Assembly: GCF_001429185.1 (NCBI RefSeq)
Contig: NZ_LMIW01000001.1
Location: 293,633-357,632 of the forward strand
Length of the DNA stretch: 64,000 nt
Direction of reading: 5' to 3'
From: Terrabacter sp. Root85
Lineage (GTDB): Bacteria; Actinomycetota; Actinomycetes; Actinomycetales; Dermatophilaceae
The translations under genes and the position numbers were made by a program. Below the pieces are notes generated by a model that saw nothing but the letters and a program-made list of their open reading frames with translations, was not told the DNA's origin and ran no database searches. Of the stretch, positions 43,570 through 52,297 are shown piece after piece (position 1 is the first letter of the stretch; each line of letters begins with the position of its first letter).

Positions 43570-44358
43570 TCAGAGCGGGCGGGCGAGTCCGCGCAGGTCG
43601 GGGAAGACCTCGACCGCGAGGGCCCACCAGAAGAGGTGGCCGCACAGCTCGGCGTACTCCTGCGGCGTGACCCAGCGCGTCTCGTGGATGCCGTCGTCGC
43701 CGTCGGTCAGCTCGGGTCGCACGTCGTCGAGCCGGGTGCGGAAGACCTGCAGGAACGGCTTCTCGCGACTGAAGAGGTTGTCCTCGGTCTTCGGCGTGAA
43801 CCGCTCGTAGCCGCAAGGGAGCACGTCCGGATGGCGCAGCCGCAAGCCGGTCTCCTCGAACGTCTCGCGCACGGCGTTCTCGACCGGTGTCTCGTCGTCC
43901 TCGCGCCACCCCCCGGGGGAGCCCCACTCGCCGCGACGGACGCTGTGCACCACGACGAAGTCGCCCCGGCGGTCGCGGACGAAGACCATCGCCGCGAGCA
44001 CCCGGGCCGGGTCGAGCGGGTCGTCGGAGGCGACGAGGTCGACATCGCTCGCGCCGTTCGGGAAGGACACGTCGAGGATGCGACGCACCCCCCGGTCACG
44101 TTTGCGCTTGCGCAGCCGCAGCCCGGACGCGTTGAGCCGGCGCGCGAGGTCGACCCCGGTCGTCGGCGTCGCGCCGGCGTCGACGGCGTCCTGCCAGCGC
44201 CCCTGTGGCACGTCGTAGTGGTCGCCGTCGAACGACCGCGGGTGCAGCTGGGCGGCATGTGCGACGGCGTGCAGCTCGTCGTAGGAGGTGTCGCTGACGA
44301 GGTGGGCGAAGAGCCGACCGTGGGCGGGCCAGATCGGCTGGTCGATCCACACGGTCAT
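43570..44358 (-). CDS. DUF4031-NUDIX fusion hydrolase
   Basis: A 262-residue protein. Residues 1-85 match the DUF4031 pattern (MTVWIDQPIWPAHGRLFAHLVSDT, then the DGDHYDVP motif). The rest is a NUDIX hydrolase with the box GWREDDETPVENAVRETFEETG near residues 148-169. NUDIX enzymes split nucleoside diphosphates linked to another moiety; the substrate is unknown. DUF4031 usually stands alone, so the fusion is informative: the two domains probably act on the same molecule. The ATG at 44358 has no clear ribosome-binding site. Confidence 0.82.
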   Translation of the reverse strand: MTVWIDQPIWPAHGRLFAHLVSDTSYDELHAVAHAAQLHPRSFDGDHYDVPQGRWQDAVDAGATPTTGVDLARRLNASGLRLRKRKRDRGVRRILDVSFPNGASDVDLVASDDPLDPARVLAAMVFVRDRRGDFVVVHSVRRGEWGSPGGWREDDETPVENAVRETFEETGLRLRHPDVLPCGYERFTPKTEDNLFSREKPFLQVFRTRLDDVRPELTDGDDGIHETRWVTPQEYAELCGHLFWWALAVEVFPDLRGLARPL

Positions 44359-44496
44359 GCCTCGAAGCCTAGGCCAGGCCGCCGACGCGTGCCGTCCGGT
44401 GCCCTGTGGACGACGCCGGCCGCCTCTCCCCCGTCCGACCTAGCCTCGGACGAACGCGGCCACCGTCCGGTCGGCCCACGATCGAGGAGAGCACCC

Positions 44497-44787
44497 ATGT
44501 CCCGTTCCGTCGTTGACACCGAACGCATCGCCGCCGCGGCCGGCGACATCAACCGGCTCGCCGACACCATCACGTCGAGCACCGCCGAGCTGCGCGGGCG
44601 CCTCGCCGGCATGGGCGCGGACTGGCAGGGCCCGGCCAAGGTCGAGTTCGAGCGCGTCATGCACGACTACCAGCGCATCCAGGCCCAGATGACCGAGGCC
44701 CTGGCCGACGTCGGCCGCCTCACCCTCAAGGCGTCGACGGCCTACGCCGAGCACGAGAACGCGACCCGCGCCCTCTTCGCCCGCTGA
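44497..44787 (+). CDS. WXG100-family (ESAT-6-like) small protein
   Basis: A 96-residue helical-hairpin protein. The turn motif is W-Q-G (MGADWQGPAKVEFERVM) near residue 50, and helices run on both sides. The length and the YxxxE-like tail (TAYAEHENATRALFAR) fit the WXG100 group exported by type VII secretion. No EccC ATPase or partner WXG gene is adjacent, so it is an orphan copy here. The ATG at 44497 follows GAGGAGAG. A terminator lies 62 bp beyond its stop. Confidence 0.8.
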   Translation: MSRSVVDTERIAAAAGDINRLADTITSSTAELRGRLAGMGADWQGPAKVEFERVMHDYQRIQAQMTEALADVGRLTLKASTAYAEHENATRALFAR

Positions 44788-44849
44788 CCCCTCCCCGGCA
44801 CCCGGCATACGCTCTCCCGGCGCCGCCGGGCGTCGGGCCGCGGACGACG

Positions 44850-44883
44850 AAGGGCGGCTCCCCCGTGAGGAGGAGCCGCCCTT
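44850..44883. terminator. terminator between the convergent WXG100 and groEL genes
   Basis: AAGGGCGGCTCC at 44850-44861 pairs perfectly with GGAGCCGCCCTT at 44872-44883 across a 10-nt loop. It is positioned to end both convergent transcripts. Confidence 0.75.
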
Positions 44884-44917
44884 GCGACGTGCTGCGGTGC
44901 TGCTCAGACGGATGGGC

Positions 44918-46694
<1,777 letters not shown>

Positions 46695-46702
46695 CGCCAT
46701 TA

Positions 46703-46729
46703 TTGGCACTCTCGGGGTGAGAGTGCAAA
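46703..46729. promoter_or_regulatory. CIRCE element, distal copy (HrcA site) for groEL
   Basis: TTGGCACTC, a 9-bp spacer and GAGTGCAAA, differing from the CIRCE consensus by one or two bases in each arm. It lies 8 bp beyond the proximal copy; the two together should bind HrcA cooperatively. Confidence 0.82.
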
Positions 46730-46770
46730 CGTCTGGCCCCACGGGCTGGGGCGTATGCCGTCCGCTCGGG

Positions 46771-47196
46771 TCAGGCGTCCACGGCCGGTGCCAGCGCGGC
46801 GGCGATCCGGGCGGCGTGCTCGGCGGACTCCTGCTCCGAGGCATAGGTCGTCCGCGGCCAGAAGAAGCCGCGCAGCCCGTCGCCCTTGGTGCGCGGGACG
46901 ACGTGCACGTGCAGGTGCGGCACGGACTGGCTCACGACGTTGTTCATCGCCACGAACGTGCCCTGTGCGCCGAGCGCCCCGACGACGGCCGCGGCGAGGC
47001 GCTGGGTGGCCCCGAGCATCGTGGCGTGCAGCTCGGCCGGGAGGTCGAGGAGGGTGTCGACGTGTCGTCGCGGCACGAGCAGGACGTGACCCTTGAAGAC
47101 CGGGCGGCGGTCGAGGAAGGCGACGAGGTCCGGCTCGTCGAGCACGACGTCGGCCGGCACCTCCCCCGCCACGATCGAACAGAAGACGCAGTCCAT
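46771..47196 (-). CDS. HIT-family nucleotide hydrolase/transferase
   Basis: A 141-residue HIT protein. The catalytic triad region is PHLHVHVVPR (H-x-H-x-H) near residues 93-102. An N-terminal C-x2-C (DCVFCSIV) probably binds zinc with later histidines, as in the Fhit/HINT branch. It hydrolyses nucleoside 5'-phosphoramidates or dinucleoside polyphosphates. It stands between the CIRCE region and a membrane-protein gene, all leftward. The start is at 47196 without a strong ribosome-binding site. Confidence 0.88.
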   Translation of the reverse strand: MDCVFCSIVAGEVPADVVLDEPDLVAFLDRRPVFKGHVLLVPRRHVDTLLDLPAELHATMLGATQRLAAAVVGALGAQGTFVAMNNVVSQSVPHLHVHVVPRTKGDGLRGFFWPRTTYASEQESAEHAARIAAALAPAVDA

Positions 47197-47241
47197 GGCG
47201 ACAGGCTCCCACGCCTGGTCGCGTCGGCCCGGTCGGGCAGG

Positions 47242-47790
47242 TCAGCAGATGATGAGCAGGAAGCAGCCGCCGTCGCTCGACGTCGGCGAGGGGGTCGGCG
47301 TCGGGGTGGGCTTCTTCGTCGAGGTCGGCTTCGGCTTCGGGTTCGGGTTGCCCCTCGTGGGCGTCGACGACGGGCTCGGGGCCACGGTCGAGGACGGCGC
47401 GGGCGGCGTCGTGGCCCGGCTCGACGACGGGGCGGGAGCCGAGGTGGTCGGCACCGACGAGGTCGGGTCGGAGGCCGGCTCGACGACGGCGGTCGCCGGG
47501 GCGCGCGTGGTCCCGGGGCGGGTGGTCCCGGTCGCGGCGGTGGGCGTGCCGGTCGCCGCAGAGGAGGTGTCGGCCGAGCCCCAGCCGTCGTCGGAGGTCG
47601 TGCTCGTCCAGTCACCGCCGGGCAGGCCGGGGAAGCCGCTGGACGACATCGCCTCGTCGCTCCAGCTGTCGCCCGACCAGTAGGCGACGGCGCCGGTCGA
47701 GAGCAGCGCGACGGCCGCGAGGACGGCGGCGATGAGGACCTTGCGTCGGGACTTCGAGCCGGGAGTGGTGGTGTGGTTCTCGGTCGACAT
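47242..47790 (-). CDS. membrane-anchored Pro/Ser/Thr-rich protein with a hydrophobic Cys tail
   Basis: A 182-residue protein: a short basic N-terminus (SKSRRK), one hydrophobic segment (about residues 18-36), then about 130 residues of Thr, Ser, Pro, Ala and Gly, with a repeated P-x-P tail near the end. The C-terminus is GGCFLLIIC, a hydrophobic clump bracketed by two cysteines. It looks like a surface protein with a stalk. No enzyme domain is visible. The ATG at 47790 is preferred to one three codons upstream. Function unknown. Confidence 0.65.
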   Translation of the reverse strand: MSTENHTTTPGSKSRRKVLIAAVLAAVALLSTGAVAYWSGDSWSDEAMSSSGFPGLPGGDWTSTTSDDGWGSADTSSAATGTPTAATGTTRPGTTRAPATAVVEPASDPTSSVPTTSAPAPSSSRATTPPAPSSTVAPSPSSTPTRGNPNPKPKPTSTKKPTPTPTPSPTSSDGGCFLLIIC

Positions 47791-47894
47791 GGTCCACAAA
47801 CGTAGAGGAATCGGGCGGGAGACGCCTCCTCAGAGGGTGGCCGCTACGGTGGTCCCATGCTCGGGGAGACGTGGATCACACCGAGGTACGCGGG

Positions 47895-48788
47895 GTGAGC
47901 GCGCCGCCGTCCGGGGACCGTCCCGCGGCGACGACCGGCTTCGTCGAGGTCGCCGACCGGGTCTTCGTCGCGCGCTACCGGCAGTGGGACGTCAACGTCG
48001 GCCTGGTGCTCGGTCGTCACGGTGCCGTCGTCATCGACACGCGGGCGAGCGGCATCCAGGGCAGCCAGGTCCTCGACGACATCCGACGCCTCGGCCGTGA
48101 CATCGAGGTCCGCCACGTCGTCAACACGCACGTCCACTTCGACCACACCTTCGGCAACACCGCCTTCGAGACCGCCATCGTCCACGCCCACGACAACGTC
48201 GGGCGCACCATCGACGCCGATGCCGAGCGGATCAAGGCCGCCTTCCGGGCGGACCCTGGAGACGGCCCGGAGTACGGCTACACCGCGCGCGACGCCGCCG
48301 AGGTCATGGCGACCGTGGTCCGCGGGCCCGACCGCACCTTCGGCTCGAACGCGACGATCGACCTCGGTGACCGCGTCGTCACGATGACGTATGCCGGCCG
48401 CGGCCACACCGACGGAGACGTGGCCGTGCTCGTGCCCGACACCGACGCGATGTTCCTCGGCGACCTCGTCGAGGAGAGCGCCCACCCGTCGTTCGGCGAC
48501 GACTGCTGGCCGCTCGAGTGGGCCGACACCCTCACCTCGCACCTCGTCCAGGCCGAGGACCGCACGGTCGTCGTGCCGGGACACGGACACCCCGTGGACG
48601 GCGCCTTCGTGGCCCGCCAGCGCGACGAGATCGCTGTCGTCGCCGCCGTGATCCGCGAGCGCCGGCTCGGCGCGGCGTCGCTCACGGAGGCGTTGAACGC
48701 GCCGGACCCGCGCCTGCCCTACCCCCTCGACCACCTGGACTCCGCCATCCGCCGCGGCTGGGACCACCTCTCCCCACCCACCCCCTGA
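47895..48788 (+). CDS. metallo-beta-lactamase-fold hydrolase
   Basis: A 297-residue MBL protein. The metal motif NTHVHFDHTFGN (H-x-H-x-D-H) lies near residues 78-89, the later ligands in YAGRGHTDGDVAV (His), FLGDLVEE (Asp) and VPGHGHPVDG (His). Substrate is unknown; relatives are glyoxalase II-, lactonase- or quorum-quenching-like. GTG at 47895 is preferred for the GAGG 8 nt upstream; a GTG at 47871 adds eight codons. It ends just before the first of two 51-bp palindromic elements. Confidence 0.85.
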   Translation: MSAPPSGDRPAATTGFVEVADRVFVARYRQWDVNVGLVLGRHGAVVIDTRASGIQGSQVLDDIRRLGRDIEVRHVVNTHVHFDHTFGNTAFETAIVHAHDNVGRTIDADAERIKAAFRADPGDGPEYGYTARDAAEVMATVVRGPDRTFGSNATIDLGDRVVTMTYAGRGHTDGDVAVLVPDTDAMFLGDLVEESAHPSFGDDCWPLEWADTLTSHLVQAEDRTVVVPGHGHPVDGAFVARQRDEIAVVAAVIRERRLGAASLTEALNAPDPRLPYPLDHLDSAIRRGWDHLSPPTP

Positions 48789-48834
48789 CGCGACACCCAC
48801 CCCGACGCCCGCCGCGCCGGAAGCCTTCCGTGGC

Positions 48835-48885
48835 CGGTTCGTGGAGTTCTTCCGGCATGTGGTGCCGGAAGAACTCCACGAACCG
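48835..48885. repeat. 51-bp palindromic element, copy A
   Basis: A 23-bp perfect inverted repeat around a 5-nt centre (TGTGG). The inner arm TCGTGGAGTTCTTCCGGCA and its complement are identical to those of copy B at 50020-50070; only the centre and the outer four bases differ. A small CGGAAG/CTTCCG palindrome at 48818-48830 lies 4 bp away. It is intergenic, on the downstream side of the DUF559-type gene. Confidence 0.9.
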
Positions 48886-48902
48886 CTCCCACGACACGCA
48901 GT

Positions 48903-49922
48903 TCACGCCGGGCGCCGCTGACCTGGGCCCGCCAGGCAGTCGCGGCCGCATGAGCTGGGCTCTCCGTCCCAGCCGCGGGACCGGAGCAGCCGTCCGACGA
49001 GCACGCTCGCCCGGCAGGGCTCGAGGACGTGGGGCCACCTGAGTCGCAGCGTGGACTCGCCGCGGGCGACGGCATCGACATCACGCTCGAGGTCGGCCCA
49101 CTCGCGCCGCGGTCCCGTGTGGACGAACCGCCCGTCGAGCTCGACGACGACGGCGAAGTCGGAGTACTCCACGTCGCGGTACGTCACGCCCCGCCTCGTG
49201 ACGACCTTGACCTGCCGCCTCGCGGTCGGCAGGCCGTGCGACCGCTCGACGTCATGCAGGTAACGCCGTTCGAACACCGACATCGTGCCCGCGGCCACGT
49301 CGTCGAGGATCGGAAGGAGCAGGCGCCGACGAGGCAATCGACCTCGCGCCGACAGCTCGTCGTGCAGTCGGGCCGCTGTCGTCACCCGCTGCTGGCAGGC
49401 GTCGGCCAGGACGGCGACGGCCGTGGCCTCGTCAGCACAGGCGGAGGCGACGTCGAGCAGAGCCTCGTCCAGCCGCAGGCGCGGCGGCGAGAGATGGAGC
49501 TGCACCCGGCGCTCGAAGTCATGTCGACGGGTCACGACCACCCCGGCAGGTGGAGCGACCCGCCGGCTTGCGTCGACCACCACCTGGACGGGTTCCAGGG
49601 CGACCCGCCCGCGAGTCATCTCGCGGTCGAGCCAGGACGCAGCCGCGACCTCGACCGCAGCCGACCTGAGGCCGTGCGCTCGAAGCGCGGAGTCCCCGGC
49701 GAGCGCAGCCGGCCAGTGGAAGAGCACGCCGGCCCAGGCTCGCTGCGTCCAGGTCGGCTGCCCGGTGTGGTCGACGTAGACACCGGGATGGATCCGCGCC
49801 AGCTCCCGTCGGCGCAACAGCCGTTCCAGGTCGCTGTCGTCGAGGCCGCACTCGAGGGCCTGCGTCCTCGAGATCACGCCGTCCTGCGCGTGAAGCACGT
49901 CGCGTGCACTCGCCAGGTCCAT
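48903..49922 (-). CDS. AbiEi-like antitoxin N-terminus with DUF559 (Vsr-like nuclease) C-terminus
   Basis: A 339-residue protein. Residues 1-60 are an AbiEi-type winged helix (ISRTQALECGLDDSDLERLLRRRELARIHPGVYV). The C-terminal 100 or so contain the DUF559/Vsr-like pattern, VVVELDGRFVH then DLERDVDAVARGESTLRLRWPHV, with the Glu and Asp expected of a PD-(D/E)xK-type fold. Such genes are frequent and often multi-copy in actinobacteria; their role is not established. The ATG at 49922 starts the conserved part; a GTG at 50012 only 8 bp from the palindrome adds 30 poorly conserved residues. Copies of a 51-bp palindrome flank the gene on both sides. Confidence 0.75.
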   Translation of the reverse strand: MDLASARDVLHAQDGVISRTQALECGLDDSDLERLLRRRELARIHPGVYVDHTGQPTWTQRAWAGVLFHWPAALAGDSALRAHGLRSAAVEVAAASWLDREMTRGRVALEPVQVVVDASRRVAPPAGVVVTRRHDFERRVQLHLSPPRLRLDEALLDVASACADEATAVAVLADACQQRVTTAARLHDELSARGRLPRRRLLLPILDDVAAGTMSVFERRYLHDVERSHGLPTARRQVKVVTRRGVTYRDVEYSDFAVVVELDGRFVHTGPRREWADLERDVDAVARGESTLRLRWPHVLEPCRASVLVGRLLRSRGWDGEPSSCGRDCLAGPGQRRPA

Positions 49923-49940
49923 TCCTCGAGGGTCGCTGCG

Positions 49941-49973
49941 GCTGCGGCCACCCACGAGGTAGAGGGCCGCAGC
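49941..49973. repeat. 9-bp inverted repeat in the DUF559-type gene leader
   Basis: GCTGCGGCC and GGCCGCAGC flank a 15-nt spacer between the ATG at 49922 and palindrome copy B. It may be a leader hairpin or an operator for the AbiEi-type protein itself. Confidence 0.4.
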
Positions 49974-50019
49974 TGTGGGCAACCCCCGGCGTTTCGCGGG
50001 GGATGTGGACACCGACGGA

Positions 50020-50070
50020 CACGTCGTGGAGTTCTTCCGGCACCAGGTGCCGGAAGAACTCCACGACGTG
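50020..50070. repeat. 51-bp palindromic element, copy B
   Basis: Two 25-bp arms around a single A at 50045 make a perfect palindrome. The inner 19-base arm is identical to copy A. The outer arms are CACG/CGTG here and CGGT/ACCG in copy A, so pairing is kept although sequence differs. It is intergenic, between the S58 peptidase stop and the DUF559-type gene. Confidence 0.9.
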
Positions 50071-50107
50071 CGCAGTCGCAGGCAGCAGGAGCGCCCGGTC
50101 GCGGACC

Positions 50108-51178
50108 TCAGCGCGAGAGCGCGGAGGGAAAGGCGTCGGACCAGGAGCGCAGCGCGATGCCGCCGTCGGCCGTCCGGTCGACCGACGTCGCCGCGAGCAG
50201 CGCGTGCACGATCGCCCGGGCGACGCAGTCCGCACCAGCCTCCATGAGCACGGTCTGCTCGACCGGGTCCGGCGCCGGACGCTCTCCCGTCGCGAGCGTG
50301 AAGATGGTGTCGCCGTCGAAGAGCGTGTGCACCGGCTTGAGCGCCCGTGCATAGCCGTCATGCCCGATGCCGGACATCTTCTGGCACTGGGCCTTGGACA
50401 GGGTGGCGTCCGTCGCGATGACCCCGATGGTCGTGGCCAGTCCCGGCCGGCCGGCGTTCGCGGGCAGGGCCTCGGCCCGGGCCTGCGCAGCCTCGAGCTC
50501 GGCGGCACTCGGCCGACCCACGTGGGCCAGCTCGTCGCCGAGACCGAGCCCCACGGCATACGGCACCCCGGTGGCCGGGTCGACCGCCGAGCCGACGGCG
50601 TTGACGGCGACGAGCGCGGCAACGATCGTGCCCGACTCGAGCACGACGCTCGCGGAGCCGATCCCGCCCTTGAAGCCCCCGACCTTGGCGCCGGTGCCCG
50701 CACCGACGCTGCCCTGGGCGACGGCCGAGGACGTCGCACTGGCGTATGCCGCCCTCCCGTCCTCCGCGCGCGGACGGTGGCCCCACGTGCCGGCGCGTCC
50801 CAGGTCGAAGAGGATCGCGGACGGCACGATCGGCACGACGTGTCCCGGCTCGCCCATGGGCCAGCCGATCCCGTCGTCCAGCAGGGCGTCCACGACTCCG
50901 TCGGCGGCGGCGAGGCCGAGCGCGGACCCGCCGCCGAGGACGATCGCATCGACGCGGTCGACGAGGTTGCGCGGGGCCAGCAGGTCGGTCTCTCGCGTGC
51001 CCGGCCCGCCGCCGCGCACGTCGACGCCGGCGACGGCGCCGCCGCCGGGGGCGAGCACCACGGTCACGCCGGTGAGCCAGCCCGGCTCGTCACGGGTGCA
51101 GTGGCCGACCCGGAGGCCCGCGACGTCGACGAGGGAGTTCGTCGGGCCCGGGGCCACGACGAAGGGGGCATCGCTCAC
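50108..51178 (-). CDS. S58-family (DmpA-like) peptidase
   Basis: A 356-residue N-terminal-nucleophile hydrolase. An early VAGLRVGH motif is followed by VLGGGSALGLAAADGV. The VAVNAVGSAVDP segment near residue 190 holds the Gly-Ser bond at which the precursor would cleave itself to expose the catalytic Ser. Relatives remove N-terminal D- or L-amino acids or split beta-peptides. It starts with GTG at 51178 in a 4-bp overlap with the GNAT gene, so the two are co-translated. Cys pairs are absent and no signal peptide is seen, so it is cytosolic. Confidence 0.85.
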   Translation of the reverse strand: MSDAPFVVAPGPTNSLVDVAGLRVGHCTRDEPGWLTGVTVVLAPGGGAVAGVDVRGGGPGTRETDLLAPRNLVDRVDAIVLGGGSALGLAAADGVVDALLDDGIGWPMGEPGHVVPIVPSAILFDLGRAGTWGHRPRAEDGRAAYASATSSAVAQGSVGAGTGAKVGGFKGGIGSASVVLESGTIVAALVAVNAVGSAVDPATGVPYAVGLGLGDELAHVGRPSAAELEAAQARAEALPANAGRPGLATTIGVIATDATLSKAQCQKMSGIGHDGYARALKPVHTLFDGDTIFTLATGERPAPDPVEQTVLMEAGADCVARAIVHALLAATSVDRTADGGIALRSWSDAFPSALSR

Positions 51179-51639
51179 TGCGGGTCCCTGAGGTCGAACT
51201 CCATGAGGCGCCCCGGCGAGCTGAAGCCGAGCCGCTCGTAGAACTCCTGGGCCCGGTCGTCGGGAGCGTTGAGCCGGATCCACTTGACGTCGGTCGTGCG
51301 CGACCACTCGATCATCGCCTCGGTCAGCGCCCGCCCGACGCCGCGGTCACGACAGCCCGGCGCGACGAAGAGGCCGCCGACGTGCAGCCACGAGACGTCC
51401 TTGCGCCCGGGCCACGGCAGCGCGCGGATGCGCCGGGTCTCGAGGATGCCGGCATGGTCGCCCCGGCTCTCGGCGATCCAGGTCGGCCGGTCGGGCCGCT
51501 CGGCCAGCCACGCGTCGACGAAACGGTCGAGGTAGCCGGTCTCGGACGGCATACCCAGCTCGCGGGCGAACTGGAGGTGCAGCGCGGCGACGATGAGGGC
51601 GTCGTCGGCCGACGCGCGGCGGATCGTCACCTCGGCCAT
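51175..51639 (-). CDS. GNAT-family N-acetyltransferase
   Basis: A 154-residue acetyltransferase. The acetyl-CoA loop appears as LFVAPGCRDRGVGRALTEAM (R-x2-G-x-G-type) near residues 88-107, followed by the typical N-A-P-D-D-R-A-Q-E-F-Y-E-R-L-G-F ending. Substrate unknown. The ATG at 51639 has no ribosome-binding site, which suggests a leaderless transcript. It overlaps the downstream S58 peptidase gene. Confidence 0.85.
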   Translation of the reverse strand: MAEVTIRRASADDALIVAALHLQFARELGMPSETGYLDRFVDAWLAERPDRPTWIAESRGDHAGILETRRIRALPWPGRKDVSWLHVGGLFVAPGCRDRGVGRALTEAMIEWSRTTDVKWIRLNAPDDRAQEFYERLGFSSPGRLMEFDLRDPQ

Positions 51640-51734
51640 GAGGGAAGTGAACCACGCGCGTGCCGCGAGGGCTCGCAACCACGGCTCGGCCGGGGTGCGA
51701 TGCCCAGCCGGTGGGACGCGTCAGGCGAGAGCGG

Positions 51735-52034
51735 TCAGACGTTGATGCCGAGGCGGCGGCTCGTGCGCGCCCGCTGGCGGCTCGCGCGCATCCGGCGCAG
51801 GCGCTTGATGAGCATCGGGTCGGCCTCGAGGGCCTCCGGGCTGTCGAGGAGCGCGTTGAGCACCTGGTAGTAGCGCGTGGAGCTCATGTCGAAGAGCTCC
51901 TTGATGGCCTGCTCCTTGGAGCCGGCGTACTTCCACCACTGGCGCTCGAACGCCAGGATCTCGAGGTCGCGCGCGCTGAGGCCGTCCTCGGACTCGTGGC
52001 GCTGCGGCTGCGCCGTGGCGTGTTCTGTGCTCAT
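51735..52034 (-). CDS. DUF3263-family protein
   Basis: A 99-residue protein with the actinobacterial DUF3263 core: LSARDLEILAFERQWWKYAGSKEQAIKELFDMSSTRYYQVLNALLDSPEALEADPMLIKRLRRMR. The fold looks like a helix-turn-helix, so a DNA-binding role is possible, and the tail is Arg-rich. The function is unknown. It is one of the clearest taxonomic markers in the window. The gap downstream to the decarboxylase stop and upstream to the GNAT gene contains nothing else that I can support. Confidence 0.88.
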   Translation of the reverse strand: MSTEHATAQPQRHESEDGLSARDLEILAFERQWWKYAGSKEQAIKELFDMSSTRYYQVLNALLDSPEALEADPMLIKRLRRMRASRQRARTSRRLGINV

Positions 52035-52297
52035 GTCCCCGTCTCGCTGCAGTCGTGCTGCGTGTCGCGTCGTGCGTTGGCTCCGGTCACACCCTAGACC
52101 GAAATGACAAGGGTGTCATTCAGCTCAGGCGTGGCGCGGCATGTCGTCTGCGGGGCCGTCGCACCGCCCGGAACATGCGTCCCACGAGCCTCGTGCGCCC
52201 CACCCGTGACGCCCCATCGCGTCTTCCGGTGTCGTCCGGTGTCGTCCTGGCGTCGGTGCCGGGTGGCCGTCCTCGACGATCCGACGGCCCATCTGGG

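Noticed and set aside
46735..46760. Terminator for the HIT gene from CCCCACGGGCTGGGG
   Set aside because: The stem is short (4-6 bp) and there is no T tract, so it is not convincing.
48835..48885. The palindromes as protein-coding segments (both strands read V-E-F-F-R-H-x-x-P-E-E-L-H)
   Set aside because: Reading frames across the elements have no start with a ribosome-binding site and no match to a family. The open frame follows from symmetry and base composition.
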